A stretch of 64,000 bases of DNA, taken from Candidatus Sulfotelmatobacter sp. (GTDB lineage: Bacteria > Vulcanimicrobiota > Vulcanimicrobiia > Vulcanimicrobiales > Vulcanimicrobiaceae). The stretch's first letter is position 1. The number at the start of each line of letters is the position of its first letter. Shown here one piece after another: positions 24,097-32,399 of the stretch. Position numbers and translations under genes: made by a program. The DNA is taken from positions 310,001 through 374,000 of the forward strand of contig DATJRY010000021.1 of assembly GCA_035504415.1 (NCBI GenBank). The letters run 5' to 3'. The notes beneath the pieces were generated by a model. That model made no database searches. It was given only the letters and a program-made list of their open reading frames with translations, and was not told the origin of the DNA.

Positions 24097-25520
24097 ACAG
24101 CCTCCGCACCCGCATCGCGGCGCTGTTCGCGGCGTTGATCGTCGTCGTGATCGCCGTCGGCGCGATCACGATCGACCTCGCGCTGCGGCGCGTGCTGATC
24201 GATCAGGCGAAATCGCAGCTGGTCGACACCGCCGATCAGATCGAGCAAACCGCCCGCGAAGAAGCCAGCTACGGCTTCATCGACGAGGGGCCGGTCACGC
24301 TCAACCTCTCCGACCGGGTCGCGCTCGACCGCTGGGCGTCCTCGAGTCAATTCGTGCAGATCGACACGCCGCAAGGTCAGGTGCTCGGCAAGAGCTCGAA
24401 CCTGGGCAGCATCACCTTTCCGCCCTTCACGCCCAGCCAAGACCGCACGTTCGAGGACCTCGCGCTCGGCGGCAACCGCCCCGGCACGATGCTGGTGCTC
24501 AACCGCATCATCACCGACGCCGACGGCCGGCCGCTGGTGCTGGCGCTGGTCGGGCAACGGCTCGACACCGTCGACCAGCTGACCTCGCGCACGCGCACGA
24601 TCTTGTTCGCGACGGCGTGGGACGCGATGATCATCGTCGCGCTGGTCGCGTACTTCGTCGCCGCCGCGGCGATCGTGCCGATCGAACGGCTGACGCTGGA
24701 GATCGCCGAGATCGGCTCCGAGCATCTGGACCGGCGGCTGCGCTGGCGCCGGCGCGACGAGGTCGGCCGGCTCGCCGCCGCGTTCGACGCGATGCTGGAC
24801 CGGCTGCAGGCGGCGTTCGCGCGCGAGCGGCAGTTCATCAGCGACGCGTCGCACGAGCTGCGCACGCCGCTGACGGTGATCAACGCCAACGCGCAGATGC
24901 TGCAGCGCTGGGGCGGCGCGGACCCCGAGGTGCTGCACACCTCGCTGGAGGCGATCGCCGAGGAGAGCGGCCGGCTCGCGGCGATGGTCTCGGGGATGCT
25001 GACGCTGGCGAAGGCCGAGTCGGGCGACGCGATCCCCAAGGAACCGATCGTGCTCGAGCGGTTGGCCGAGGACGTGGCCGTGCACGCGCGCGACCGCGCC
25101 GCCGCCAAAGGGCTCACGGTGGACGTCACCAGCCCGCCCGGCGCGCGCACGATCGTCGTCGGCGATCCGGGCCTCTTGCGCCAGCTGATCGGCAACCTGG
25201 TCGACAACGCGATCAAGTTCACCGCCGTGGGCGGGGTCGAGGTCGTCGTCGAGCAGGCCGGCGGGCGCGCGCTGATCGAGGTGCGCGACACCGGCCCCGG
25301 GATCGACCAGTCGATCGCCGACCGCCTGTTCGACCGCTTCTTCCGCGGCGATCCGGCCCGCGCGCGCAGCGTCGAGGGGACGGGCCTGGGGCTCGCGATC
25401 GTGCGCTCGATCGCCCGGGTGCACGGCGGCACGGTCTCGGCCGCCGGCCGGCCGGAGGGAGGCAGCGTCTTCCTCGTCAGCCTGCCCGCCGAGCCCGAAT
25501 CCCTCACGTCGGGTTCATGA
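24093..25520 (+). CDS. Sensor histidine kinase, probable CTG start
   Basis: This sensor kinase has a first membrane helix within residues 5-33, a periplasmic domain of about 125 residues, a second helix near 170-195, HAMP, then the DHp domain with phospho-acceptor His254 in SDASHELRTPL. The catalytic domain shows the N box LIGNLVDNAIKF, G1 DTGPGID and G2 GTGLGLAI. No ATG, GTG or TTG precedes the first helix; TTG at 24135 would cut it. CTG at 24093 gives a normal NSLRTRIAALFAALI start, overlaps the regulator stop as CTGA and has AGGA just upstream, so I prefer it. The length is then 475 residues. Confidence 0.9.
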   Translation: MNSLRTRIAALFAALIVVVIAVGAITIDLALRRVLIDQAKSQLVDTADQIEQTAREEASYGFIDEGPVTLNLSDRVALDRWASSSQFVQIDTPQGQVLGKSSNLGSITFPPFTPSQDRTFEDLALGGNRPGTMLVLNRIITDADGRPLVLALVGQRLDTVDQLTSRTRTILFATAWDAMIIVALVAYFVAAAAIVPIERLTLEIAEIGSEHLDRRLRWRRRDEVGRLAAAFDAMLDRLQAAFARERQFISDASHELRTPLTVINANAQMLQRWGGADPEVLHTSLEAIAEESGRLAAMVSGMLTLAKAESGDAIPKEPIVLERLAEDVAVHARDRAAAKGLTVDVTSPPGARTIVVGDPGLLRQLIGNLVDNAIKFTAVGGVEVVVEQAGGRALIEVRDTGPGIDQSIADRLFDRFFRGDPARARSVEGTGLGLAIVRSIARVHGGTVSAAGRPEGGSVFLVSLPAEPESLTSGS

Positions 25521-26716
25521 CGGGGATCACTCGGCAGACCTACCATGAGGTCGTGGACGTCCTCCGGACCCGAGCCGCGCGGTGGATCGCCGCGGGGCTC
25601 GGCCTGTTGTTGCTTGCGCTGGGGAAGCTCGCGCCCGCGGGCGCGGACTCCAACACCCTGCTGCTTACCAACCAGCCGGTCGTCGTCATCCTGCTGGCCG
25701 GACACGGCAACGACGTCACGGTGCGCACCTGGGACCGGCCCTTCGTCCAGATCGACGACCCCGACAACGCGACCACCATCACCCGGACCGCGGCGGTCTG
25801 GGGGACGCCGCGCTTTCCGCTGACCGCGCGCTTGCCGCCCTTCCGCTACGTCGAGCGCCAGGACGGCCAGATCGTCGGCAACGGGCTGATGCCGCCCGAA
25901 GACTTCCCGCTCTCCGGCTTCCGCGCCGGAGCGCACGACGTGGTCCGGATTCGCGCCCTGACCGCCGCGCACGTGACGGTGATGGTCCCGCCCGAGACCG
26001 GCTACCTCGACATCCGCTCGAACGGCGGCTCGACGACGATCGACGGCTATCACGGCGCCGACCTGTTCATCCGGCAGTCGTACGGGCAGATCCACGTCGG
26101 CGACGCCGCGACGACCGCGTACTTCGAGCTGCAGAACGGATTGGTCCAGCTCAGCGACGACGACTTCTCGCGCGTGCGCGTGCGTGCCAATGCCGCCCGC
26201 GTCGTGTTCGAGCGCTGCCGGTCGACGCAGATCGAGGCGACGACGGTCAGCGGCTCGATCGTCTACGACGGCGGCAGCTTCGAGCCGGGACTGGCGCGCT
26301 TCGAGTCGGAGAGCGGCGCGATCGCGCTGGGCGTCAACGCGGGGGCGCAATTGGTCGCGCACTCGCAGGACGGCCGCGTCTTCACCCGCTTCGATCAGCC
26401 GGCGCAAGTCACGCAGCGCGGCGAGAGCGACGCGGCGGCGACCATCGGCGGCGGCGGCGCGCTGGTCAACGCGATCAGCCAGCGCGGCAACGTCTACCTG
26501 TACGACGGCGCGCTGAACGACCACCGTAACCTGGGCCCCGAGTGGCGCCCGGCGCACCAAGCCTTCCGCCGCCCGGCGGCGATGGCGCAGCCCGGCTTCC
26601 AGCGGCCGCCGCCGATGCTGCAGCGGCCGCCGCTCTACCAGCACCTGCGCCGCTACGCGCCCGCGCGGCCCGCGCTCAGAGCAAGAACTTTCGAACGAGT
26701 GCGACGTCGAGCTTGA
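25517..26716 (+). CDS. Exported beta-structured protein (DUF4097-like)
   Basis: This 399-residue protein has a signal or anchor at about residues 18-43 (WIAAGLGLLLLALGKLAPAGA). A strand-rich region of about 290 residues follows, with short repeats of the type IRSNGGSTTIDGYHG, IRQSYGQIHVGD and VSGSIVYDGGSF, and then a Pro/Arg-rich tail (QRPPPMLQRPPLYQ). It looks like a second envelope beta-solenoid, comparable to the protein opening the divergent operon. The ATGA overlap ties it to the kinase gene, so it is either a target or an accessory of the same signalling unit. The tail overlaps the convergent acetyltransferase by 41 nt. Confidence 0.8.
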   Translation: MTGITRQTYHEVVDVLRTRAARWIAAGLGLLLLALGKLAPAGADSNTLLLTNQPVVVILLAGHGNDVTVRTWDRPFVQIDDPDNATTITRTAAVWGTPRFPLTARLPPFRYVERQDGQIVGNGLMPPEDFPLSGFRAGAHDVVRIRALTAAHVTVMVPPETGYLDIRSNGGSTTIDGYHGADLFIRQSYGQIHVGDAATTAYFELQNGLVQLSDDDFSRVRVRANAARVVFERCRSTQIEATTVSGSIVYDGGSFEPGLARFESESGAIALGVNAGAQLVAHSQDGRVFTRFDQPAQVTQRGESDAAATIGGGGALVNAISQRGNVYLYDGALNDHRNLGPEWRPAHQAFRRPAAMAQPGFQRPPPMLQRPPLYQHLRRYAPARPALRARTFERVRRRA

Positions 26717-27098
26717 ACGTGTGCTGCGGCAGCACCGCCTCGACGTGGTAGCCGCAGGCGACGAAAAACCGCTGCGCGTCGCGGTCGTGAAAGACCGCGG
26801 CCGTCACCTTGTGGCAGTTGTAGTAGTTCGAGAGCTCCTCGGCGCGTGAGAGCAGGAGCCGGCCGATGCCGCTCCGGCGCCGGTTCGGCAGCACGTAGAG
26901 CGCGGCGATCGTCCCCAGCGAGGCGGCGACGTGCAGCCGCAGCGCGCCGGCGATCTCGTCGCCGTCGCGGGCCAGCACGTCGTGCGACTGTTCGTGCCAG
27001 ACGACGCGAAAGTTCCACAGCTCGCTGCGCCAGTCGCGATCGTAGCGGTTCCAGAACGGTTCGGCGTCGGCCGGGCGCGCGTTCTCGATCTCAAGCAA
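26676..27098 (-). CDS. GNAT acetyltransferase
   Basis: This 140-residue GNAT protein has a pyrophosphate-binding loop NRRRSGIGRLLLSRAEEL near residues 71-88 and an aromatic C-terminal strand. The TTG start at 27098 overlaps the end of the MBL gene by 8 nt, so coupling is likely. The substrate is unknown. The unusual start and small size fit a short GNAT; I see no fused domain. The 3' end runs 41 nt into the convergent beta-structured protein gene. Confidence 0.82.
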   Translation of the reverse strand: MLEIENARPADAEPFWNRYDRDWRSELWNFRVVWHEQSHDVLARDGDEIAGALRLHVAASLGTIAALYVLPNRRRSGIGRLLLSRAEELSNYYNCHKVTAAVFHDRDAQRFFVACGYHVEAVLPQHTFKLDVALVRKFLL

Positions 27099-27915
27099 CG
27101 TCGTACGTCCAGCCGTCGTACGCCGCGAACGTCTTGACGCCGGTGGCGTCCTCGAGGTCGTAGGCCAGCCGGCGCGGGTCGCGCTCGAGCATGCGGGTGC
27201 CGAAGTGCGACATGATCGCGACGCCCGGCTTGATCCCCTCGATCAGCGTGCGCGCGTCGTCGTACGTCAGATGGTCGACGTCCATCGAGTCGCGGTAGCG
27301 CAGCACGTTCATGATCAGCACGGCCGGCGCGTGGGCGCGGTAGTCGGCGAGGATGTCCTCGAAGTACCGCGTGCACGGCAAGTACGAGACCGTCCCGGCC
27401 GAGGTGGTGAAGTGCAGGCCGTAGGCTTCGACGGGATGCTGCAGCTGCAACGAGGCGCGCATCGCCACCGCGCCGACTTCGAACGGGCCGCCGTGCGCGG
27501 TCACGACCCACTCGCGTGGCACGAACTTGCGCGCGTACGGAAACACGACCGGCTGCTGCCCGGCGTCGAGCGCGTCGAGCGGGGCGCACAGCGCGCCGCG
27601 CGGTCGCCACCCGCCTTGGCACATCGCCTCGATCATCGCGTTGACGTCGCCGCTGTGGTCGAGGTGCTTGTGCGAGAGCACGATCGCATCGAGCGTCGCC
27701 GGATCGCACGGCGGCACGGCGCCCAGCGCGCGGACCAGCGCGCCCGGCCCGGGGTCGACGTGCACGTTGGTCCCGTCGGCGTGCAGCCAGAACCCGCCCG
27801 ACGAGCGAATCTGCTTGGCGACGACCCAGCGCGCGCCGCCGGTCCCTAAAAACCGCAACGAAACCACGAGCCGCGCTTCGCGCCCGGCCTGCGACTTCCG
27901 CGCCGACGCCGGCAA
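27091..27915 (-). CDS. Metallo-beta-lactamase-fold hydrolase, RNase Z/AHL-lactonase-like
   Basis: The 274-residue protein begins with the strand LRFLGTGGA typical of RNase Z-like MBL proteins. It has the metal motif HKHLDHSGD near residue 82, an incomplete HxHxDH in which a lysine stands between the histidines as in HxxxDH, a later histidine in LQLQHPVE, and a final SHFGTRM. It may be a phosphodiesterase or hydrolase; the substrate is not evident. The TTG at 27915 is supported by GGAGG six bases upstream; a GTG nearer the first strand is the alternative. It is coupled to the downstream GNAT gene. Confidence 0.85.
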   Translation of the reverse strand: MPASARKSQAGREARLVVSLRFLGTGGARWVVAKQIRSSGGFWLHADGTNVHVDPGPGALVRALGAVPPCDPATLDAIVLSHKHLDHSGDVNAMIEAMCQGGWRPRGALCAPLDALDAGQQPVVFPYARKFVPREWVVTAHGGPFEVGAVAMRASLQLQHPVEAYGLHFTTSAGTVSYLPCTRYFEDILADYRAHAPAVLIMNVLRYRDSMDVDHLTYDDARTLIEGIKPGVAIMSHFGTRMLERDPRRLAYDLEDATGVKTFAAYDGWTYDVA

Positions 27916-27956
27916 TCGGTGCCTCCGCGGCAGGAAAGGTGCTCCGCAGGAACGAT

Positions 27957-27970
27957 TTAGGCTCTCCTAA
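27957..27970. promoter_or_regulatory. Short inverted repeat upstream of the CxxCH-barrel gene
   Basis: TTAGG and CCTAA are separated by CTCT, 20 bases before the ATG of the cytochrome-barrel gene. The half-sites resemble DtxR/IdeR-type arms but the spacing differs, so metal control is only a guess. It lies in the 75-base divergent region shared with the MBL gene. Confidence 0.35.
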
Positions 27971-27990
27971 CCCATTGGTTTGGAGAACCT

Positions 27991-29151
27991 ATGCTCGCCT
28001 TGAGGAGGGCCGTATTGGCGGCCTTGGTGGGCGTCGGAGGCGGAGCCGCTCTGGCGGCCCCGGCCGATGCCATTCCCGTCTTCGCCCACCGCTACGGTCT
28101 GACGTGTCAGGCCTGCCACACGGTCGTGCCGCACCTCACCCCGTTCGGCGAGCTGTTCCTGGCCAACGGCTACCGGCTGCCCGGCATCAAGCCCAAGCCG
28201 GTCTTCCCGGTCGCGGTCCGCATGGAAGACAGCTACGCCAGCGCCGGCGCCGCCGATCCCGACGAGGCCGGCCACGGCCCGCTGCCCAAGGCGATCGTCG
28301 ACGAGGTCGAGCTGCTGACGGGCGGTTCGGTCGGACCACGCGGCTCGTACTGGGCCGAGGCCTACGTCGTCGACGGCGGCGAGCCGGGGCGACCGCGCGA
28401 CGTCTGGTACGCGTACCGCCTGACCAACGACGGCGCCACGACCCCGATCACGCTGCGCGGCGGCGAGTTCACGCTGCCGCTCCCGCTCGATCCGGAGACG
28501 TTCCGCGAGACGACGCAGCCGTACGCGATCTGGCAGCAGACGGCCGGGATCAACCCGTTCGACTTCTTCGACGTCAAGATCGGCGGCCAAGCCGTGATCG
28601 GCGATCCGGCCCGCGAAGTGAGCGGCACGATCAACTTCGTGCAGGGCCACGACACGGCGTCCGGGCTGCCGGCGCACGGCGTCGACACGATGCTCACCCT
28701 CGCGCGCGACCTGGGCGACTTCCGGCTGGAAGCATATCGGTACGACGGCACGCGCGACCTGGCCGGCTCGGGCTTCAACGACACGCAATTCTTCAGCGGC
28801 ATCCCCGACCGGTTCTGGCGCACCGGCTACGGCGTCGGCTGGACGCACGGCGGCACGTCGGTCGACGCGGTCTACCAAACCGGCAACGACACCGCGGCCG
28901 ACGTGTACGGCGACGCGCTGCAGACCAGCGGCGGCTTCCTGCAAGTGCGGCAATCGCTGTTCGGCAATCGCGCCTTCGCGATCGCGCGCTGGGACGCGAC
29001 GCAGGACGCGACCTTCGCGCGCACCTACACCGGCGGACTCGGTTACCGGCTGACGCGCAACACGCGCTTGACGCTATTCGACACCGGCGAGCGCGACTTC
29101 ACCGGCCGGCTCATCCACGTCATCTCGTCCAGCTTCTTGGTGGCCTACTGA
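27991..29151 (+). CDS. Exported CxxCH protein with predicted beta-barrel
   Basis: This 386-residue protein has a signal peptide (cleavage near ADA at about 27). Next comes one heme-c site, CQACH at 39-43 within the run VFAHRYGLTCQACH, and then a long region of alternating strands ending in the aromatic SSSFLVAY, as in outer-membrane barrels. This suggests an outer-membrane electron-transfer porin or a periplasmic monoheme protein with a barrel. GGAG lies 5 nt upstream of the ATG. It is followed by a multicopper oxidase and a SCO protein with overlapping codons, so the three probably handle copper or an extracellular redox process together. Confidence 0.8.
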   Translation: MLALRRAVLAALVGVGGGAALAAPADAIPVFAHRYGLTCQACHTVVPHLTPFGELFLANGYRLPGIKPKPVFPVAVRMEDSYASAGAADPDEAGHGPLPKAIVDEVELLTGGSVGPRGSYWAEAYVVDGGEPGRPRDVWYAYRLTNDGATTPITLRGGEFTLPLPLDPETFRETTQPYAIWQQTAGINPFDFFDVKIGGQAVIGDPAREVSGTINFVQGHDTASGLPAHGVDTMLTLARDLGDFRLEAYRYDGTRDLAGSGFNDTQFFSGIPDRFWRTGYGVGWTHGGTSVDAVYQTGNDTAADVYGDALQTSGGFLQVRQSLFGNRAFAIARWDATQDATFARTYTGGLGYRLTRNTRLTLFDTGERDFTGRLIHVISSSFLVAY

Positions 29152-30725
29152 TGCGCTCGCACCATCTGCGCCGGTTCGGCGCCTTGCTCGTCGCGTTCGG
29201 ACTCGTCGCCTGCGGCGGCGGGGGCGGCGGTTCCGCGACGCCGCCGCTCGGCGGCTCGAGCGGTACCGGGCCGCCGCCGCTGCCGGTGATCCCGGAAGTC
29301 ACCAGCGTCAACGGCGTCGCCGCGCTGACGCTGACGGCGCAGTTCGACCAGGACGCGCGGCCGGCGTTCTTCTACAACGGCATCGAGGTCGCGCCGACGA
29401 TCCGCGTCTCGCCCGGCGACACGATCAAGATCCACTTCATCAACGACTTGCCGGCGTTCTGCGCGCCGGGCGTCGCCACCGACAGCAACCTGCACTTCCA
29501 CGGCTTCACCACCTCGCCGAATCAGCCCAGCGACGACGTCATCGACATCCTCACGCCGCCCGGCGGCAGCTACGACTACACGGTGCAGGTCAACCCCGAT
29601 CAGCCGCCGGGTCTGTATTGGTATCACACCCACCCGCACGGGCTCTCGTCGTGGGAGGTCGGCAACGGGATGGCCGGCGCGATCGTCGTCGAGGGAATCG
29701 CGAACTACGTGCCCGCGACGGCCGGCCTGCGCGAGCGCGTCATCATCCTGCGCGACGTCCCCAACGACAGCTCGCTGGCGGCCGGTGAATCGGCCCGCCT
29801 GCGCCGCATCGCGTTCGCGCGCCGCTCGCCGAGCGACGACGACGAGTCGGGCGGCAACTCGTGCGCGCCGGAAACCGACGCCACCCCGACCATCAACGGG
29901 CTGCAGCAAGCCTCGATCGGGATTCGTCCCGGCGAGACGGAGCTGTTCCGCGTCGTCAACGCGTCGGGCCACCGCCACTTCGACCTCTCGTTCAACGGGC
30001 AACCGATCACGATCGTGGCGCAAGACGGCGTGCCGATCTCGACCTATCCCGGCGCGCCGCAGACGATCGTGCAAACCGACGTCGTCGTCCCGCCCGCCGG
30101 CCGCGTCGAGTTCCTCGTCCAAGGGAAGGGCAGGCCGACGCCGATCGTCTCGAAGTGCTTCAACTCGGGTCCGGCCGGCGACCTCGATCCGCAGATCACG
30201 CTCGGCCAGCTCGCCGACGACTCGACCTGGTCGAATCCGGACAACACGACCACGCAGCAGCGCGTGCGCAAGCCGATCGCGGGCCTGCGGCGTTCGCAGT
30301 ACTACGCGACGACGATGCCGCCGCCGGCGCAGCAGCGCACCGTCACCTTCACCGAGGACGCCAACGGCTTCTACCTCAACGGACAGCAGTACAGCCCCTC
30401 GTCCGCACCGATGTTCGTCGCGCAGCACGGGACGACCGAGGAGTGGAACCTGGTCAACGCGAGCGGCGAAGTCCACGACTTCCACATCCACCAGGTGCAT
30501 TTCATCATCGAGAGCGTCAACGGCGTGCCGGTGGCGAATCCGCACTGGTTCGACACGATCGTGCTGCCGCCGGAGGGGGTGGGCGTGCAAGGACAGCTGA
30601 TCCCCTCGCAGACCAAGGTGCTGCTCGACTTCCGCGATCCGGTTATCGTCGGCACGTTCGTCTTTCACTGCCACATCCTCGATCACGAAGACGGTGGGAT
30701 GATGGCGAAGATTCAGGTCCAGTGA
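29151..30725 (+). CDS. Multicopper oxidase lipoprotein
   Basis: This 524-residue three-domain multicopper oxidase (laccase/CopA/CueO-like) couples substrate oxidation to reduction of oxygen. It has a lipoprotein signal with lipobox cysteine Cys21 (FGLVAC) and a Gly/Ser/Pro-rich tether. All four copper motifs are present: HFH at 115-117, HTH at 159-161, HDFHIHQVH near residue 444, and FHCHILDHEDGGM near residue 504, with the axial methionine at the type 1 site. There is no methionine-rich insert, so cuprous oxidase activity is uncertain. The ATG overlaps the preceding TGA by one base. Confidence 0.93.
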   Translation: MRSHHLRRFGALLVAFGLVACGGGGGGSATPPLGGSSGTGPPPLPVIPEVTSVNGVAALTLTAQFDQDARPAFFYNGIEVAPTIRVSPGDTIKIHFINDLPAFCAPGVATDSNLHFHGFTTSPNQPSDDVIDILTPPGGSYDYTVQVNPDQPPGLYWYHTHPHGLSSWEVGNGMAGAIVVEGIANYVPATAGLRERVIILRDVPNDSSLAAGESARLRRIAFARRSPSDDDESGGNSCAPETDATPTINGLQQASIGIRPGETELFRVVNASGHRHFDLSFNGQPITIVAQDGVPISTYPGAPQTIVQTDVVVPPAGRVEFLVQGKGRPTPIVSKCFNSGPAGDLDPQITLGQLADDSTWSNPDNTTTQQRVRKPIAGLRRSQYYATTMPPPAQQRTVTFTEDANGFYLNGQQYSPSSAPMFVAQHGTTEEWNLVNASGEVHDFHIHQVHFIIESVNGVPVANPHWFDTIVLPPEGVGVQGQLIPSQTKVLLDFRDPVIVGTFVFHCHILDHEDGGMMAKIQVQ

Positions 30726-31309
30726 CGCGCCGGTTTCGCGCCGCGCTGGCGGCCGGCGCACTTCTCGCGAGCGCGCTGGCCGGCTGCGCGCACCCCTCGC
30801 CGTTCACCGGCGTGACGCTGCGCGGCAAGCCGGCGGCGGACTTCACGCTCACCGACCAGCACGGCGCGCCGTTTCGGCTCGACGCGCAGCGCGGCCGGGT
30901 GGTGGTGCTGTTCTTCGGCTACACGCACTGCCCCGACGTCTGCCCGGCCACGATGGCGCAGCTGGCGCGCGTCTATCACACGCTCGACGATGCGCAGCGC
31001 GCGCGCACGACCGTCGCGTTCGTCACCATCGACCCGCGGCGCGACACGCGCACCGTGCTGCGCCGCTGGGTCGACCTGTTCGATCCGCGCTTCGAAGCGC
31101 TGGGCGGCAGCGAAGCCGCGCTCGATCCGGTCTACGCCGCCTATCACGAGTACCATAGCCGCATCCCGGGCTCGCGCGGGACGGGCTATCTGATGGCGCA
31201 CACCGGCATCGTGTACCTCATCGACCCCGCCGGCCGGTTGCGCGTGCTGCACAGCTGGCAGGACCCGGCCGACAAGATCGCCGCCGACGTGCGCACGCTC
31301 CTCTCCTAG
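30722..31309 (+). CDS. SCO1/SenC-family lipoprotein
   Basis: This 195-residue thioredoxin-fold protein serves copper delivery, classically to the CuA site of cytochrome oxidase. The lipobox cysteine is Cys22 (ALAGC), the redox/copper pair is CPDVC at 70-74, and the third copper ligand is the histidine in LMAHTG near residue 160. The GTG start overlaps the multicopper-oxidase stop as GTGA. No oxidase subunits are nearby, so here it may metallate the multicopper oxidase instead. The tail ends 3 nt from the convergent tautomerase gene. Confidence 0.93.
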   Translation: MTRRFRAALAAGALLASALAGCAHPSPFTGVTLRGKPAADFTLTDQHGAPFRLDAQRGRVVVLFFGYTHCPDVCPATMAQLARVYHTLDDAQRARTTVAFVTIDPRRDTRTVLRRWVDLFDPRFEALGGSEAALDPVYAAYHEYHSRIPGSRGTGYLMAHTGIVYLIDPAGRLRVLHSWQDPADKIAADVRTLLS

Positions 31310-31312
31310 CGG

Positions 31313-31744
31313 TCAGCGTTTGGCGGCGGCGGCTGCCAGCGCCGCGAACTCTTCGCGGCCGAAGGCCGTGCCCGCGATCCCCCAACCGCCCTCCGCGGCT
31401 TCGGTCAGCAGGACCCAGGTGCGCTGCGCCTGGGTCGGATCGCCGGCGATCTTGGCGACGATCGCCGTCGCGTCGGCGACCAGCTGCCGCTGTCCCGCTC
31501 GGTCGAGCACGCCGGGCGGCGTGATCACCTGAACGCGAACGGTGCGGGCGCTGCCGTCGGCCGCGGTGTTGACGGCCTCGGCCGGCAGGCGGTGGATGTA
31601 GCAGCCGGTGTTGTGCAGATGGGCGGGACCGGGCGTCGTCACGCCTTCCGCGCGCAGGAGCGCCTGCGTGAGCTCCTCGGCCAGTTGCCGGTCGGACCCG
31701 GCGGGGAAGAGGTCCGCCGCTGCGGTGACGTCGATCATGGGCAC
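31313..31744 (-). CDS. Tautomerase-superfamily protein
   Basis: This 143-residue protein starts MPMIDV, giving the N-terminal proline that tautomerases use as catalytic base after methionine removal. That requirement, plus AAGGAG seven bases upstream, fixes the GTG at 31744 as start rather than the internal ATG two codons later. The length suggests two fused beta-alpha-beta units or a long single-domain member; the substrate is not clear. It is divergent from a TetR gene across two near-identical operators and is therefore a probable repression target. Confidence 0.85.
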   Translation of the reverse strand: MPMIDVTAAADLFPAGSDRQLAEELTQALLRAEGVTTPGPAHLHNTGCYIHRLPAEAVNTAADGSARTVRVQVITPPGVLDRAGQRQLVADATAIVAKIAGDPTQAQRTWVLLTEAAEGGWGIAGTAFGREEFAALAAAAAKR

Positions 31745-31763
31745 GGCCCGGCTCCTTCTGCGA

Positions 31764-31781
31764 CTATGACGATATGCATAG
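31764..31781. promoter_or_regulatory. Operator copy 1 (CTATG-N8-CATAG)
   Basis: CTATGACGATATGCATAG has 5-bp palindromic arms around 8 bases. It lies 19 bases upstream of the tautomerase start, near where its promoter should be. Confidence 0.65.
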
Positions 31782-31789
31782 ACGATAGG

Positions 31790-31807
31790 CTATGACGGTC
31801 AGCATAG
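31790..31807. promoter_or_regulatory. Operator copy 2 (CTATG-N8-CATAG)
   Basis: CTATGACGGTCAGCATAG repeats copy 1 in arms and spacing, 26 bases further on, and ends 13 bases before the TetR ATG. The 26-base offset places the two copies about two and a half helical turns apart. Confidence 0.65.
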
Positions 31808-31820
31808 TCAAGACAACGCC

Positions 31821-32399
31821 ATGGCCGGTGAGGTCCGGGCGAAGATGGTCGCGGGCGCGATGCAGCTCTTGGCGCGCCAGGGGCTGCAGAGCACCTCGTT
31901 CTCCGAGGTGCTGGCACTGACGGGCGCGCCGCGCGGCTCCGTCTACCATCACTTCCCGGACGGCAAGGAGCAGTTGGTGACCGCCGCGATCGATCACGCC
32001 AGCGCGCTCGCGCTGGCCTACGTCGAACGCGCCGCCGGCGGCGACGCCGAGCAGATCACCCGCCGCTTCTTCGCGATGTGGCACGGCGTGCTCGAGCACT
32101 CGCGGCTGACGGCCGGCTGCGCCGTGCTCGCGGTCGCCGTCGCGGCCGACACCGACACGCTGCTGGAGCATGCGGCGAGCATCTTCCGCGGTTGGCGGGC
32201 GCGGTTGACGGAGCTGCTGGTCGACGGTGGGCTGGCGCAGGCCGACGCGGTGCGCTTCGCGACGACGCTGATCGCCGCCGCGGAGGGTGCCGTCGTGCTC
32301 AGTCGCGCCGAGCGCAGCCTGGAGCCGCTCGAGCTCGTCGCCGACGAGCTGGCGGCCCAGGTGCGCAGGCTCGCGCGCGGGTCAGTGGCAGGCGACTGA
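31821..32399 (+). CDS. TetR-family repressor, LmrA/YxaF-like
   Basis: This 192-residue regulator has an N-terminal helix-turn-helix (residues 5-50, FSEVLALTGAPRGSVYHHFPDGKEQLV) of the LmrA/YxaF subgroup, and a ligand domain with TAGCAVLAVAVAAD. Such proteins release DNA on binding small aromatic or drug-like ligands. No Shine-Dalgarno sequence precedes the ATG. It faces the tautomerase gene, with twin dyads between them, so it likely controls itself and that enzyme. Its last 18 bases overlap the convergent lipoprotein gene. Confidence 0.9.
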   Translation: MAGEVRAKMVAGAMQLLARQGLQSTSFSEVLALTGAPRGSVYHHFPDGKEQLVTAAIDHASALALAYVERAAGGDAEQITRRFFAMWHGVLEHSRLTAGCAVLAVAVAADTDTLLEHAASIFRGWRARLTELLVDGGLAQADAVRFATTLIAAAEGAVVLSRAERSLEPLELVADELAAQVRRLARGSVAGD

